A program made the position numbers and the translations under genes. Positions 17,706 to 26,248 of a DNA stretch of 64,000 nt are shown here, piece by piece (position 1 is the first letter of the stretch; every line of letters begins with the position of its first letter). The notes below the pieces were generated by a model. It was given only the letters and a program-made list of their open reading frames with translations. It made no database searches and was not told the DNA's origin. This DNA is from Microbacterium sp. zg-Y818 (lineage in GTDB: Bacteria; Actinomycetota; Actinomycetes; Actinomycetales; Microbacteriaceae): NCBI RefSeq assembly GCF_030246905.1, contig NZ_CP126741.1, positions 1,984,001-2,048,000 on the forward strand, in the 5' to 3' direction.

Positions 17706-18481
17706 GACTGCTCCTTCTCCGGGGTCTTCGTCCCCATGTTCTCGGCCACACGCGCGCGGGCGGCCGCACGCTCGGGATCGGACACTGCGAGTTGCTGGAG
17801 GTCGACCTCGAGATCGAGGTTCGTGGCCAGCAGGCGCCGACCCTCGACCCACAGCATCCGCTTCGTCAGCCCGTACGCACGCCCCGGAACGGCGGCGAGC
17901 CGCTTCGCGAGGGCAACCGCGGCGGGTAGCGGCTCGTCGACGACAGCCTCGAACACGTCGCGCGCCAGCGCCTCGTCGGCGAGCATGGGTTCGCCACCGG
18001 CCAGCCAGCGGAGGGCGCGGGCATAGCCGAGCACTCGCGCGGCGAGATAGCCCACGCCGGAGTCCGGCACGAGACCGATCGTGGCGAAGGCCGGGACGAG
18101 CTTCGCCGCGGGCGCGGCGATGCGCGCGTCGGCGGCGAGCAGCAGCGCGAGGCCCGCCCCCGCCGCCGGACCGTTGACCGCCGCCACGACCGGCTTCTCC
18201 AGCGCGATCAGGGCGAGCACCATCGGGTGGTAGGTGGCGCGCAGGCTCTCGCGTGCAACATCGCCGGTACGCGCGTCCCGGAGGTCCGCCCCCGCGCAGA
18301 AGCCGCGGCCGGCGCCCGTGAGGACCACGGCGCGCACATCCGACTGTGCGGCGCGAGCGAACACGCGGGTGAGTTCGAGGGAAAGCGCCACCGACAGCGC
18401 GTTCATCGCCGCGGGTCGGTTCAGTGTCACCACGAGCACGCCCTCTTCGAGGCGGGTCAGCACGATGTCCTGCGTCATCAC
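17702..18481 (-). CDS. Crotonase-fold enoyl-CoA isomerase/hydratase family protein (PaaG-like)
   Basis: 259 residues; the gene overlaps both neighbours by four bases. The segments GFCAGADLRDA and NGPAAGAGLALLLAADARI define the crotonase fold. Hydratase Glu positions are Ala and Phe/Ala, and the loop IGLVPDSGVGYL matches PaaG-type isomerases, whose Asp serves as base. It could shift a double bond during side-chain or ring processing. It directly follows the Ltp2-like aldolase gene. Confidence 0.87.
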   Translation of the reverse strand: MMTQDIVLTRLEEGVLVVTLNRPAAMNALSVALSLELTRVFARAAQSDVRAVVLTGAGRGFCAGADLRDARTGDVARESLRATYHPMVLALIALEKPVVAAVNGPAAGAGLALLLAADARIAAPAAKLVPAFATIGLVPDSGVGYLAARVLGYARALRWLAGGEPMLADEALARDVFEAVVDEPLPAAVALAKRLAAVPGRAYGLTKRMLWVEGRRLLATNLDLEVDLQQLAVSDPERAAARARVAENMGTKTPEKEQS

Positions 18482-19635
18482 AGCTCCGAGGAGAGGATCG
18501 CGGTGACCTGGCTCGACAGCTGGCCGCCGTTGCCGTGGGCGAGCGCCGTCGTCGCACCCGCCACCTGACGCTCGCCGGCATCGCCGCGCAGCTGGCGGAC
18601 CGCTTCGATCAGGGCGAAGATGCCGTACATGCCGGGGTGGCAGAACGACAGGCCGCCGCCGTTGGTGTTGACCGGCAGCGCTCCCCCCGGTGCGATCCGT
18701 CCGCCCTCGACGAAGGCACCACCTTCACCCTTCGCGCAGAAGCCGAGATCCTCGAGGAAGAGGATCGGGTTGATCGTGAAGGCGTCATACAGCTCCAGCA
18801 CGTCGATGTCGGCCGGCCGCAGGCCCGCCATCTCGAACGCCCGCCGCCCGGACTCCCGTGCCGAGGTCGTGGTCAGATCCGGCATCTGCGAGATCGAGCG
18901 ATGCGAATGCGCCTCGCCCGCTCCGAGCACGTACACCGGCGCGGTCCCCCGGTCGGTGTACGCATCGGCGCGCGTCATCACGATCGCGCCACCACCGTCG
19001 GTGACCAGGCAGCAGTCCAGCGTCGTGAAGGGCGTCGCGACGACGCGCGCGGACAGCACGTCCTCGACGGTCAACGGGTCGCGTTTGAACGCCTTCGGGT
19101 TCAGCTGCGCCCAGCGCCTCGCCGCAACGGCGACTTCGGCGAGTTGCTCCCGCGTCGTGCCGAACTCGTGCATGTGCCGCGCGGCGGCGAGGGCGTATCC
19201 CGTGACGGGGTGCACCGGGCGGGCCGCCGCCTCATAGCTCGGCAGCTCCGGCGGGTACGGGAGCCGGCCGGGTCGGCGCTGGTCGGTGCGCTGGGTGCTC
19301 CCGTACGCGATGAGGGCGACTTTGCAGGCCCCCGCCTGGAGGGCGAGTGCGGCGTGGTGCACATGGCTCACGAACGAGCTGCCCCCGATCATCGTGCCGT
19401 CGGTGAACGACGGAGCGATGCCGAGATACTCGCCGACATCGAGGTTCGACATCATCCGGCCGCCCACCGCGGTGAACAGCCCGTCGACCTCCGACTTCGC
19501 GATGCCGGCATCGGCGAGCGCGCCCGCCACCGCCTCACCCAGGAGATCGAGCGGGAAACGGTGCGGTCCGACCTCACCGAGTTCGGATTCGGCCACCCCG
19601 CGGATCACGGCGGACCCGCGCAGCGCGTGCGTCAT
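18478..19635 (-). CDS. Ltp2-like thiolase-fold steroid side-chain aldolase
   Basis: 385 residues with the SCP2/lipid-transfer thiolase fold: GVAESELGE, ALADAGIAKSEVDGLF, and a C-terminal half with VLELYDAFTINPILFLED and NTNGGGLSFCHPGMYG. The nucleophilic Cys of true thiolases is missing at the usual place (IGGSSFVSH), and the GHP motif is CHP. Actinobacterial Ltp2 uses this fold for retro-aldol cleavage of a 17-hydroxy C22 steroid CoA ester, releasing propanoyl-CoA, and needs a DUF35 partner. That partner gene is immediately upstream (19632-20027), followed by two MaoC-like genes. Gene order and missing Cys together support the aldolase role. Confidence 0.82.
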   Translation of the reverse strand: MTHALRGSAVIRGVAESELGEVGPHRFPLDLLGEAVAGALADAGIAKSEVDGLFTAVGGRMMSNLDVGEYLGIAPSFTDGTMIGGSSFVSHVHHAALALQAGACKVALIAYGSTQRTDQRRPGRLPYPPELPSYEAAARPVHPVTGYALAAARHMHEFGTTREQLAEVAVAARRWAQLNPKAFKRDPLTVEDVLSARVVATPFTTLDCCLVTDGGGAIVMTRADAYTDRGTAPVYVLGAGEAHSHRSISQMPDLTTTSARESGRRAFEMAGLRPADIDVLELYDAFTINPILFLEDLGFCAKGEGGAFVEGGRIAPGGALPVNTNGGGLSFCHPGMYGIFALIEAVRQLRGDAGERQVAGATTALAHGNGGQLSSQVTAILSSEL

Positions 19636-20027
19636 CGTGGCCCCTCCTCGGCGAAGACGAAGCGGGGCTCGGCCTCGGGGTTGCCCACGTCGACAGCGCC
19701 GCGCACCCGCGAGCCGATCGCGTACGCACCGGCGTCGTCCGTCGCCGAGCCCATGACGCGGAAGCCCTCGTCGAGGTCGACGAGCAGCACATGACGGCCG
19801 CCGCCGTCGCGTGCGGGAAGGTAGGTCGCGGAGTAGACGACCCCGACGCCCGCGCTATCGCGCCATTCGAGCTCCACCGAACCGCAGTGCGGGCACAGCA
19901 CACGGGGGTAGAACACCGCGCGCTCACACGACCAACAGTGCTGGAAGGGGATACGTCCTTCCGCACGACGTGCGGCGAACGTCGCCCAGGGCGCCGGTTC
20001 GGCGGGGACCAGATCGGCCGCGGTCAC
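19632..20027 (-). CDS. DUF35 OB-fold/zinc-ribbon partner of the Ltp2-like aldolase
   Basis: 131 residues. A rubredoxin-like ribbon HCWSCERAVFYPRVLCPHCGS (about residues 35-55) supplies four cysteines for zinc. It is followed by an OB-fold with GVGVVYSATYL and LLVDLDEGFRVMG. In mycobacteria the equivalent DUF35 domain is the C-terminal part of ChsH2 and activates Ltp2. Here it is a separate protein whose gene overlaps the aldolase gene by ATGA. It probably forms the aldolase complex and presents the acyl-CoA. Confidence 0.88.
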   Translation of the reverse strand: MTAADLVPAEPAPWATFAARRAEGRIPFQHCWSCERAVFYPRVLCPHCGSVELEWRDSAGVGVVYSATYLPARDGGGRHVLLVDLDEGFRVMGSATDDAGAYAIGSRVRGAVDVGNPEAEPRFVFAEEGPR

Positions 20028-20419
20028 GGCTGCGTCTCCGCGGTCCCGGTGATCGCGACACGTCGATCACGGCCGTCCGCGGCCGCTTCGACGGTCACGT
20101 CGAACGTCCGACCGGAAGCTGTCCCGGCGTCCGTCTCGCGAACGGTCACGGTCAGGGTGTCGCCCGGCCACACCTGCCCGACGTAGCGCACCGCGAAACG
20201 GCGCAGGGCCAGCGGACCGATCGCTTCGGCAAGTGCGGCGCCGGCGAGCCCGGCGGTGTACAGACCGTGCGCGAAGACCGACGGATACCCGGCTGCACGA
20301 GCGAAGGTCTCGTCGTGATGGATCGGGTTGAAGTCGCCTCCGGCACCGGCGTATCGCACCAGGTCGGTGCGGGTCACCGGCCCGAAGTCCCGCTGGAGGA
20401 CGAGGTCACCGACACTCAT
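20024..20419 (-). CDS. MaoC-type enoyl-CoA hydratase, catalytic subunit (ChsH1-like)
   Basis: 131 residues in a single hot-dog fold from ATG 20419. The hydratase-2 motif YAGAGGDFNPIHHDETFA carries Asp29 and His34, the catalytic pair of ChsH1-type enzymes. A single-domain MaoC of this length needs a partner, and the adjacent gene (20416-20880) encodes one without the motif. It would hydrate the C17-C20 enoyl-CoA produced by the acyl-CoA dehydrogenase pair, giving the substrate for the Ltp2-like aldolase. Both gene ends overlap neighbours by four bases. Confidence 0.88.
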   Translation of the reverse strand: MSVGDLVLQRDFGPVTRTDLVRYAGAGGDFNPIHHDETFARAAGYPSVFAHGLYTAGLAGAALAEAIGPLALRRFAVRYVGQVWPGDTLTVTVRETDAGTASGRTFDVTVEAAADGRDRRVAITGTAETQP

Positions 20420-20880
20420 GCGGCACTCCCCTCGTCGACGGGACCGAACTGGATGATATTCGAGGTGTACCGCTGGACCACCTCGCCGTCGCGTGCGTAA
20501 TCGGTGCGCACACGGATCACGGCCATAGGGCCACGGCTGCCAACCTTCTCGACGACGGACTCGACGGTGGTGACCGCCTCGAGCCGGTCCCCGGCGACGA
20601 TGGGCGACAGGTACTCCCATTCCCCTCCGCCGGCGAGCACGCGCGTGAGATCGAGGCCGAGTGCGGGCGATGATGCCGGGGCGGACCAGTGCGCGCTCGC
20701 CGCGCTGAAGGTCGGCGGAGCGAGGACCCCGGACAGGCCGGCTGCGGCCGCGGCGGCCGGGTCGCGAAAGAGCGGATCCGTCGCCTGCACCGCGCGGGCG
20801 AACTCGGCGACCTTGCCCTCCTCGACGACGAACCGGAACGGCTCCGCGGTCGTGCCGACGAGCTCGCTGAGACGGCTCAC
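20416..20880 (-). CDS. MaoC-N-type hydratase partner subunit (ChsH2 N-domain-like)
   Basis: 154 residues with the N-terminal MaoC/FAS1-dehydratase domain: FRFVVEEGKVAEFARAVQATDPLF, LAPPTFSAAS and the strand pattern EWEYLSPIVAGDRLEA. The Asp/His catalytic motif is absent. This matches the non-catalytic half of the ChsH1-ChsH2 hydratase. Mycobacterial ChsH2 is fused to DUF35; here that part is a separate gene (19632), with the ChsH1-like gene in between. It likely heterodimerises with the 20024 product. Confidence 0.83.
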   Translation of the reverse strand: MSRLSELVGTTAEPFRFVVEEGKVAEFARAVQATDPLFRDPAAAAAAGLSGVLAPPTFSAASAHWSAPASSPALGLDLTRVLAGGGEWEYLSPIVAGDRLEAVTTVESVVEKVGSRGPMAVIRVRTDYARDGEVVQRYTSNIIQFGPVDEGSAA

Positions 20881-22991
20881 GACGTGCTTCCCGTCCGGTC
20901 GAACACGATGAGGGCGTCGGCGGCGACCGCCCGACCCTCGTGGACCCGGACGGGGTTGACATCGATCTCGACGATCTCGGGCGCATCGAGCGCCAGTCGC
21001 CCCACGGCGACCGCGGTCCGCGCCAGCTCATCGAGTTCGGCCTCGTCGAGACCGCGGGCGGCCGATGTGATCCGCCCATCGAGCAGCCCTGCGATCGTCC
21101 GGCGGGCCATCTCGTGCGAGAACGGCGCGTGCAGCAGCACCGCTGCGGCCATGATCTCCACGGCCACGCCCCCGAGCCCCACGGCGACGACCGGGCCGAA
21201 GACGGGATCGCGGCGCATCCCCACGGTGAGCTCGAGCCGGGCGGGCACCATCTCCTGTGCGAGCACGCCGACGACCTCTGCGTGCGGGGCCTTGCGTGCG
21301 ACCTCCGCGAGCATGTCGTCGGTCGCCTGGACCGCGTCAGCGGCCCGCACACCGAGCCGGATCGCACCGTACTCCGTTTTGTGCGGAAGATCGTAGCTCA
21401 TGGCCTTGAGTGCGATCGGACCCGAGATCTCTCCCGCGAAGGCCGCGGCATCCGTCCCGTCGATCGCCAGACGCTCGCGCGTCACCGTGACGCCGTAAGC
21501 GGCCAGGAGCGCCTTGGCATCGTGCTCCAGCATGGTGGGCCGGCCCGCGGCCGGCATCAGCAACCGCGGCAGATCGGTCGGTGCCGCACCCTGCACGCCG
21601 GCATCCTCAAGGGGCGTTCGCTGCGACTGGCGGGCAACCGCCGCGAGCGAGCGCATCAGCCGGTGCGGGTCGAGATAGATCGGCACGCCCGCGGCCTGGA
21701 ACTTGTCCATGTAGCCGGTGGACAGCACGAAGTACGGCTTGTCGGTGGACAGGTACGTCTCGACGATCCGGTCGTTCGAGGCGAACTCGCCCTGCCACGT
21801 CACGACCGCCATGCTGTCGTACGTGTCCAGATCCCGGACCGCATCCAGCACCAAGCCGAACGACTGCGGCGATGCCGTCCCCTGCGCGGTGATGTCGACG
21901 GGATTCTCGATGCTGCCGTAGAACGGCTGGGGCATGACGGCCGTGATCCGCTCCACCGCCTCCGCCGGCGGCGGCGGGACCTCCAGGCCGGAGGAGGCCG
22001 CGGCATCCGTCAGCAGCACGCCGGCGCCGCCGGAAGCGGTGACGATACTCACCGCGCCGCGACGGGCACGCCGGCCGTCCTGGAACGCCAGGCCGAGATC
22101 GATCAGCTCCTCCATCGAGTGGGCGATGTGGATGCCGTACTGCCGGCACACCGCGTCGAGCACATCCGCCGAGCCGGTGACCGAGGCGGTGTGGCTCATC
22201 GCGGCGCGCGCGGCCGCCTCGGTGCGCCCGGCTTTGAGCAGCGCGATCGGCTTGTCGAGCTCGTGGGCGCGGCGTGCGGCTCGGATGAGCGTCTCGGGCT
22301 CCTTGAGCGACTCGCTGAACACGAGCACCGTGCCCACCTCCTCGCGCTCGACCAGGTGCTCGACCGCATGGGCGAGCACAACGCCTGCTTCGTTGCCGGT
22401 GGAGACGAAGTAGCCGAGTCGGATGCCGGCGCGCAGTGACGCGTTCGTCAGATACGACGCGAAGCCGCCGCTCTGCGAGACCAGCGCGACGGGCCCGGGC
22501 TCGGGCAGGGCGACCGCGCCGGACATGGCGAAGTTCGCCATGACACCCTCGTGGAGGTTCATGTAGCCGATGCAGTTCGGGCCGAGGACCCGGATGCCGG
22601 TCTCCTGGACGATGCGGGCGAGCTCGGCCTGACGGGCGATGCCCTCCGGCCCGGACTCCGAGAATCCCGAGCTCAGCAGCGTCACTCCGCCGACGCCCTT
22701 CGTGGCCAGCCGGGCGACGGCGGCAACGGCCTGCTCGGCCGGAACCGCGACGATGGCCATGTCGACGCCGTCCGGCAGCGCATCGACGTCCGCCACCACC
22801 GGCAGCCCGGCGAGGAGGTCGGCGCGGGGGTTCACCGGGTAGATCTCGCCCGCGAAGAGTCGCACGATGTTGTCGAGCAGCTGCGTGCCGATGCGTCCCG
22901 GCTTGTCGGAGGCGCCGACGACGGCGATGGAGCGCGGAGAGAGCAGCCGGGTCAGGTCGGACACGCTGACCGCCATGGCGTCCGCGCTCAT
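20877..22991 (-). CDS. NDP-forming acyl-CoA synthetase (acetate-CoA ligase ADP-forming family)
   Basis: 704 residues. Order of domains: CoA-binding Rossmann (LLSPRSIAVVGASDKPGRIG), two succinyl-CoA-ligase-like domains with VLGPNCIGYMNL and the phospho-histidine loop MSHTASVTGSAD, then an ATP-grasp domain (LAAYGVTVTRERLAIDG to IVEIDVNPVRVHEG). These enzymes form acyl-CoA from acid, CoA and ATP via a phosphohistidine, releasing ADP. Position in the side-chain operon suggests it activates a carboxylated intermediate. It overlaps the SDR gene upstream and the MaoC-N gene downstream by four bases each. Confidence 0.92.
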   Translation of the reverse strand: MSADAMAVSVSDLTRLLSPRSIAVVGASDKPGRIGTQLLDNIVRLFAGEIYPVNPRADLLAGLPVVADVDALPDGVDMAIVAVPAEQAVAAVARLATKGVGGVTLLSSGFSESGPEGIARQAELARIVQETGIRVLGPNCIGYMNLHEGVMANFAMSGAVALPEPGPVALVSQSGGFASYLTNASLRAGIRLGYFVSTGNEAGVVLAHAVEHLVEREEVGTVLVFSESLKEPETLIRAARRAHELDKPIALLKAGRTEAAARAAMSHTASVTGSADVLDAVCRQYGIHIAHSMEELIDLGLAFQDGRRARRGAVSIVTASGGAGVLLTDAAASSGLEVPPPPAEAVERITAVMPQPFYGSIENPVDITAQGTASPQSFGLVLDAVRDLDTYDSMAVVTWQGEFASNDRIVETYLSTDKPYFVLSTGYMDKFQAAGVPIYLDPHRLMRSLAAVARQSQRTPLEDAGVQGAAPTDLPRLLMPAAGRPTMLEHDAKALLAAYGVTVTRERLAIDGTDAAAFAGEISGPIALKAMSYDLPHKTEYGAIRLGVRAADAVQATDDMLAEVARKAPHAEVVGVLAQEMVPARLELTVGMRRDPVFGPVVAVGLGGVAVEIMAAAVLLHAPFSHEMARRTIAGLLDGRITSAARGLDEAELDELARTAVAVGRLALDAPEIVEIDVNPVRVHEGRAVAADALIVFDRTGSTS

Positions 22992-23752
22992 CGGACCATC
23001 ATCGATCCGCCGTCGACCGACAGCACCTGGCCGGTCATGTAGCTCGACGCGGAACTGGCCAGGAACATGTATGCCGGCGCGATCTCCTCGGGCTCGGCGA
23101 AGCGGCGCAACGTGCTCTTGCTGGGATCAGCACCGAACTTGGGATCGGTCATGACCTTCCGCGTCATGTCGGTCAGCGCCGCGGGCGCGACGGCATTGAC
23201 GAGGATGTTGTAGCGCCCCAGCTCCTTGGCGGCGCTGCGCATGAGGCCGAGCATGCCGGACTTCGCCGCCGCGTAGTTGACCTGGCCGATCGATCCGTTC
23301 TGCGCGGTCGACGACGAGGTGAAGATGATCCGGCCGCCACCGGCTTCGATCATGGGCTCGACGACCTCCTTCAGCCAGTAGAACGAGGCGTTGAGGTGGA
23401 CCCCCATCACCTGTTCCCACTCCTCGTCCGTCATCTTGCGGATCATGGCGGGGCGTGTGATGCCGGCATTGCTCACGAGGACGCGAATGGGACCCAGACT
23501 CGCGGTGACGGATGCGACCGCGGCACGCACGCTCTCGCGCTTCGCGACGTCGCAGCCGATCGCCACGGCGCGACCGCCGGCATCCTCGATCTCGCGCACG
23601 ACCGCCTGCGCGGCGCGCTCCTGGACGTCGATCACGGCCACGTGGGCGCCGTGCTCGGCGAAGGCGAGGGCGATCGAGCGGCCGATGCCCTGGGCTGCTC
23701 CGGTGACGGCGACGACAGTGCCCTCGAACTCGGACGGGGACCACGGACTCAT
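22988..23752 (-). CDS. Short-chain dehydrogenase/reductase
   Basis: 254 residues from ATG 23752, preceded by AAAGGAG. Cofactor motif TGAAQGIGRSIA, Asp-containing VIDVQER after beta-2 (NAD preference), SNAG, TSSSTAQNG with the catalytic Ser, NYAAAKSGM with Tyr/Lys and DGGSMMVR at the end. First gene of the eight-gene operon ending at 16905. Likely a 3-hydroxyacyl-CoA or hydroxysteroid dehydrogenase; the sequence does not separate these. Confidence 0.92.
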   Translation of the reverse strand: MSPWSPSEFEGTVVAVTGAAQGIGRSIALAFAEHGAHVAVIDVQERAAQAVVREIEDAGGRAVAIGCDVAKRESVRAAVASVTASLGPIRVLVSNAGITRPAMIRKMTDEEWEQVMGVHLNASFYWLKEVVEPMIEAGGGRIIFTSSSTAQNGSIGQVNYAAAKSGMLGLMRSAAKELGRYNILVNAVAPAALTDMTRKVMTDPKFGADPSKSTLRRFAEPEEIAPAYMFLASSASSYMTGQVLSVDGGSMMVR

Positions 23753-24059
23753 GGGCAGCTCCTTTGATGCTGAATCCGATTCGGAAAGAATCGAGCAGTT
23801 CATTCGTAGCCGTCCACTGCTACAGTGTCAAATACTTGATCAGAAATCTTCTCCGCAATGATGCGTCGAAAATGCCTTTGATCTGGGATTGCTAGACCAA
23901 ACAGTCGGCGACCCCGACCACGGCACTCCGGACGCAGTCCTCAAAACCCGCGGACCGCATCGGCTCGGCCGACGCGGCGAAGCGGGTCCGAGGATGAATC
24001 TGATTCACACATCACCTTTCAGCACACGCACGAATCCAGCACACGCACGAAGGAGTCGC
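23753..24059. other. 307-base divergent intergenic region
   Basis: No coding potential seen. For the minus gene, TTGACA (23831-23826), 17 bases and TACGAA (23808-23803) form a candidate promoter. For the plus gene I cannot assign a convincing -35/-10 pair. The operator copy at 23830-23842 lies between both. A second half-site-like TTTGATCT is at 23877. A GAAGGAG ribosome site precedes ATG 24060. Confidence 0.6.
23803..23842 (-). promoter_or_regulatory. Candidate promoter of the side-chain operon with operator copy
   Basis: Minus-strand TTGACA-17-TACGAA. The motif copy AAATA-CTT-GATCA (23830-23842, plus-strand reading) abuts the -35 box; its right half is perfect and its left half poor. The sequence TTGATCAGAAAT is shared with the promoter at 8621. 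Confidence 0.5.
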
Positions 24060-25097
24060 ATGCAGGCACTCATCGACGAGACGCAGCAGGAGTTCCGGGA
24101 GCTGGCGGACGACATCGCCGCCTCCATCGGGATCACGAACCCGTCCGACATCGACGGCGCCGATCCCCTGGCGGGATGGCGCACACTCCAGTCCGCGGGC
24201 GTCCTCGAGCTGCGCGAGCGCACAGACGGCGCACCGCTGGCCGGCGGCGTCGAGGTCGCACTGCTGTCGCAGGCGCTCGGGGCCGCCCTGTCCCCCGCCC
24301 CGTATCTGGCCGGCGGGGCGCTGGCGGTGGATCTCATCAGCCGCTCCGGCGACGTCAACGGCTGGCTGCCGGGACTGCTCGCCGGCACCGATCACTACAG
24401 CCTGCTGCTGACCCCGGCGTTGGATGCGCTCGGCGGCACCGCCGGCGAACCGGGCGTCCTGTGGGGAGCCTCCCGAGACGCCGGCTTCGCCGTCACCGTG
24501 CTGCGTGGCGATGACGGCGTGATCCGTGTCGCCCGGCGCCCGATCGCCGGCGCGCGCAGGCTCGACTCCATCTCGCTCACCAACGAGCTGTGGGAACCGC
24601 CCGTGGAGGCCGAATGGGAGCCCGGGGGCACACTGTCTCAGGACGACCTCGACCGATTCACCGCACTCGCGCTGACCGGACTCGCCGCCGACACCGCGGG
24701 CGCCCTCCGCGCGGCGCTGACGGGAGTGGTGGAGTACTCGAAGCAGCGAGTCGCCTACGGCGTGCACATCGGATCCTTCCAGGCCGTGCAGCACATCGCC
24801 GCCGAGGCGCACGTGGCCATCGAGGCCATCGCCGCGGCGGTGAACTACGCGGCATGGGCCGTCGACGAACTCGATGCCGATGCAGCTCTGCTCGCGGCAC
24901 GCACCGCGAAGGCCGTCGCCGCGCGCAACGGGCGCCCGACCGCAGAGGCCGTCATGCAGCTCTACGGAGGTATCGGCCAGACCTGGGAGCACATCGCGCA
25001 CTTCTACACGCGCCGCGCCATCTTCGACACCGTCCTGTTCGGCGGCGAGGACGCGCAGCTGCGAGCGATCGCCGACGCACGACTCGGAGGAGAGTGA
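24060..25097 (+). CDS. Acyl-CoA dehydrogenase, smaller (probably non-catalytic) subunit
   Basis: 345 residues from ATG 24060 (GAAGGAG upstream). C-terminal domain includes AYGVHIGSFQAVQHIAAEAH and VMQLYGGIGQTWEHIAHFYTRR. No Glu is seen at either known catalytic position. It is followed one base later by the larger dehydrogenase (25099) and is divergent from the Ltp2/MaoC operon. This mirrors the FadE28-FadE29 (ChsE1-ChsE2) pair encoded next to chsH and ltp2 in mycobacteria, which dehydrogenates the three-carbon steroid side chain. Confidence 0.88.
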   Translation: MQALIDETQQEFRELADDIAASIGITNPSDIDGADPLAGWRTLQSAGVLELRERTDGAPLAGGVEVALLSQALGAALSPAPYLAGGALAVDLISRSGDVNGWLPGLLAGTDHYSLLLTPALDALGGTAGEPGVLWGASRDAGFAVTVLRGDDGVIRVARRPIAGARRLDSISLTNELWEPPVEAEWEPGGTLSQDDLDRFTALALTGLAADTAGALRAALTGVVEYSKQRVAYGVHIGSFQAVQHIAAEAHVAIEAIAAAVNYAAWAVDELDADAALLAARTAKAVAARNGRPTAEAVMQLYGGIGQTWEHIAHFYTRRAIFDTVLFGGEDAQLRAIADARLGGE

Positions 25098-25098
25098 C

Positions 25099-26235
25099 AT
25101 GGATTACCGTGACAGCCCGGAAGAGGCGGAGTACCGCGCGAGACTGCGCGCGTGGCTGGCCGAGAACGTGCCGGCACCGCACAGCGGAGAACGGACCAAC
25201 GCGGAGATCGCCGCAGAACGGCTCGCCTGGCACCGCAAACTCTACGAGGGCGGCTACATCGGGCAGTCCTGGCCGGTCGAGTGGGGCGGCAAAGGCCTCA
25301 GCCCCACGATGGACGCGATCCTCAATGAGGAGAACGGCAACGCCGATGCGCCGTCGCTGCCCGCCATGGTCGGCTACATCGGCCGTGCCCTTCAGATGTT
25401 CGGCAACGACGAGCAGCGCGCTCGCTTCATCCCGCCGACGCTCAGCGGGGAGATCCAGTGGTGCCAGGGGTTCAGTGAACCCGGCGCGGGCTCAGACCTC
25501 GCCTCCCTGACGACGAAGGCCGTCCGAGAGGGCGACGAGTACGTCATCTCGGGCCACAAGATGTGGACCTCCGCCGGCCAGTGGGCGGATTGGTGCCTCG
25601 TATTGGCCCGCACCGACCCTGACGCGCCCAAGCACAAGGGCATCTCGGCGTTCCTGGTTCCGATGGACTCGGTCGGCCTGGTGCTGCAGCCGATCGTCCT
25701 GGCCAACGGCGACCCCGAGACGAGCGAGGTGTTCTACGACGGCGTGCGCGTCCCGGCTTCGGCTCTGGTCGGCCAGGAGGGCGACGGCTGGAAGATCGCC
25801 ATGACGACCGTCGCCTACGAGCGCGGCCCCTCGGATGTCGGCGCGATCTCGACCCTCAACAAGCAACTCGCCCGCCTCGAGCGTCACGCCCAGTCCACCG
25901 GCGCCACCGCCGATCCTCGGGTTCGGCTCGAACTCGCACGGGCGTACGTCCGCGGCGAAGTGGTGCGGCTGATGGCGCTCGAGCAGCTCAGCTCCCGCGC
26001 GACGGGCAAGCTCGTGGGCGAGGAGGGATCGGTCGCGAAGGTCCTGCAGACGGAGGCGAGCCAGGCGCTGGCGCACCTCGCGCTGGAACTCCACGACGCG
26101 GACATCGTGACCGGCCGGGCGCCCGACGTCGTCAGCCAGTACTTCCAGACGCGACCGATGAGCGTCTACGGCGGCTCGGCGCAGATTCAGCGCAACGTCA
26201 TCGCCTCCCGCATCCTCGGCATGCCACGCGCCTGA
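25099..26235 (+). CDS. Acyl-CoA dehydrogenase, larger catalytic subunit (ChsE2/FadE29-like)
   Basis: 378 residues. Segments GFSEPGAGSDLASL, DEYVISGHKMWTSAGQ and FYDGVRVPASALVG belong to the middle domain. C-terminal VYGGSAQIQRNVIASR lacks the usual Glu. Glu241 in VAYERGPS is at the alternative catalytic site, as in heteromeric steroid dehydrogenases. Start codon is one base after the stop of the smaller subunit, so translation is coupled. Probably forms an alpha2beta2 enzyme producing the enoyl-CoA hydrated by the MaoC pair. Confidence 0.92.
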   Translation: MDYRDSPEEAEYRARLRAWLAENVPAPHSGERTNAEIAAERLAWHRKLYEGGYIGQSWPVEWGGKGLSPTMDAILNEENGNADAPSLPAMVGYIGRALQMFGNDEQRARFIPPTLSGEIQWCQGFSEPGAGSDLASLTTKAVREGDEYVISGHKMWTSAGQWADWCLVLARTDPDAPKHKGISAFLVPMDSVGLVLQPIVLANGDPETSEVFYDGVRVPASALVGQEGDGWKIAMTTVAYERGPSDVGAISTLNKQLARLERHAQSTGATADPRVRLELARAYVRGEVVRLMALEQLSSRATGKLVGEEGSVAKVLQTEASQALAHLALELHDADIVTGRAPDVVSQYFQTRPMSVYGGSAQIQRNVIASRILGMPRA

Positions 26236-26248
26236 TCGGAGCATCGAC

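Noticed and set aside
18478..19635. Ordinary acetyl-CoA acetyltransferase (thiolase)
   Set aside because: The nucleophilic Cys and the GHP motif are missing, and the neighbours are DUF35 and MaoC genes, which favours the aldolase.
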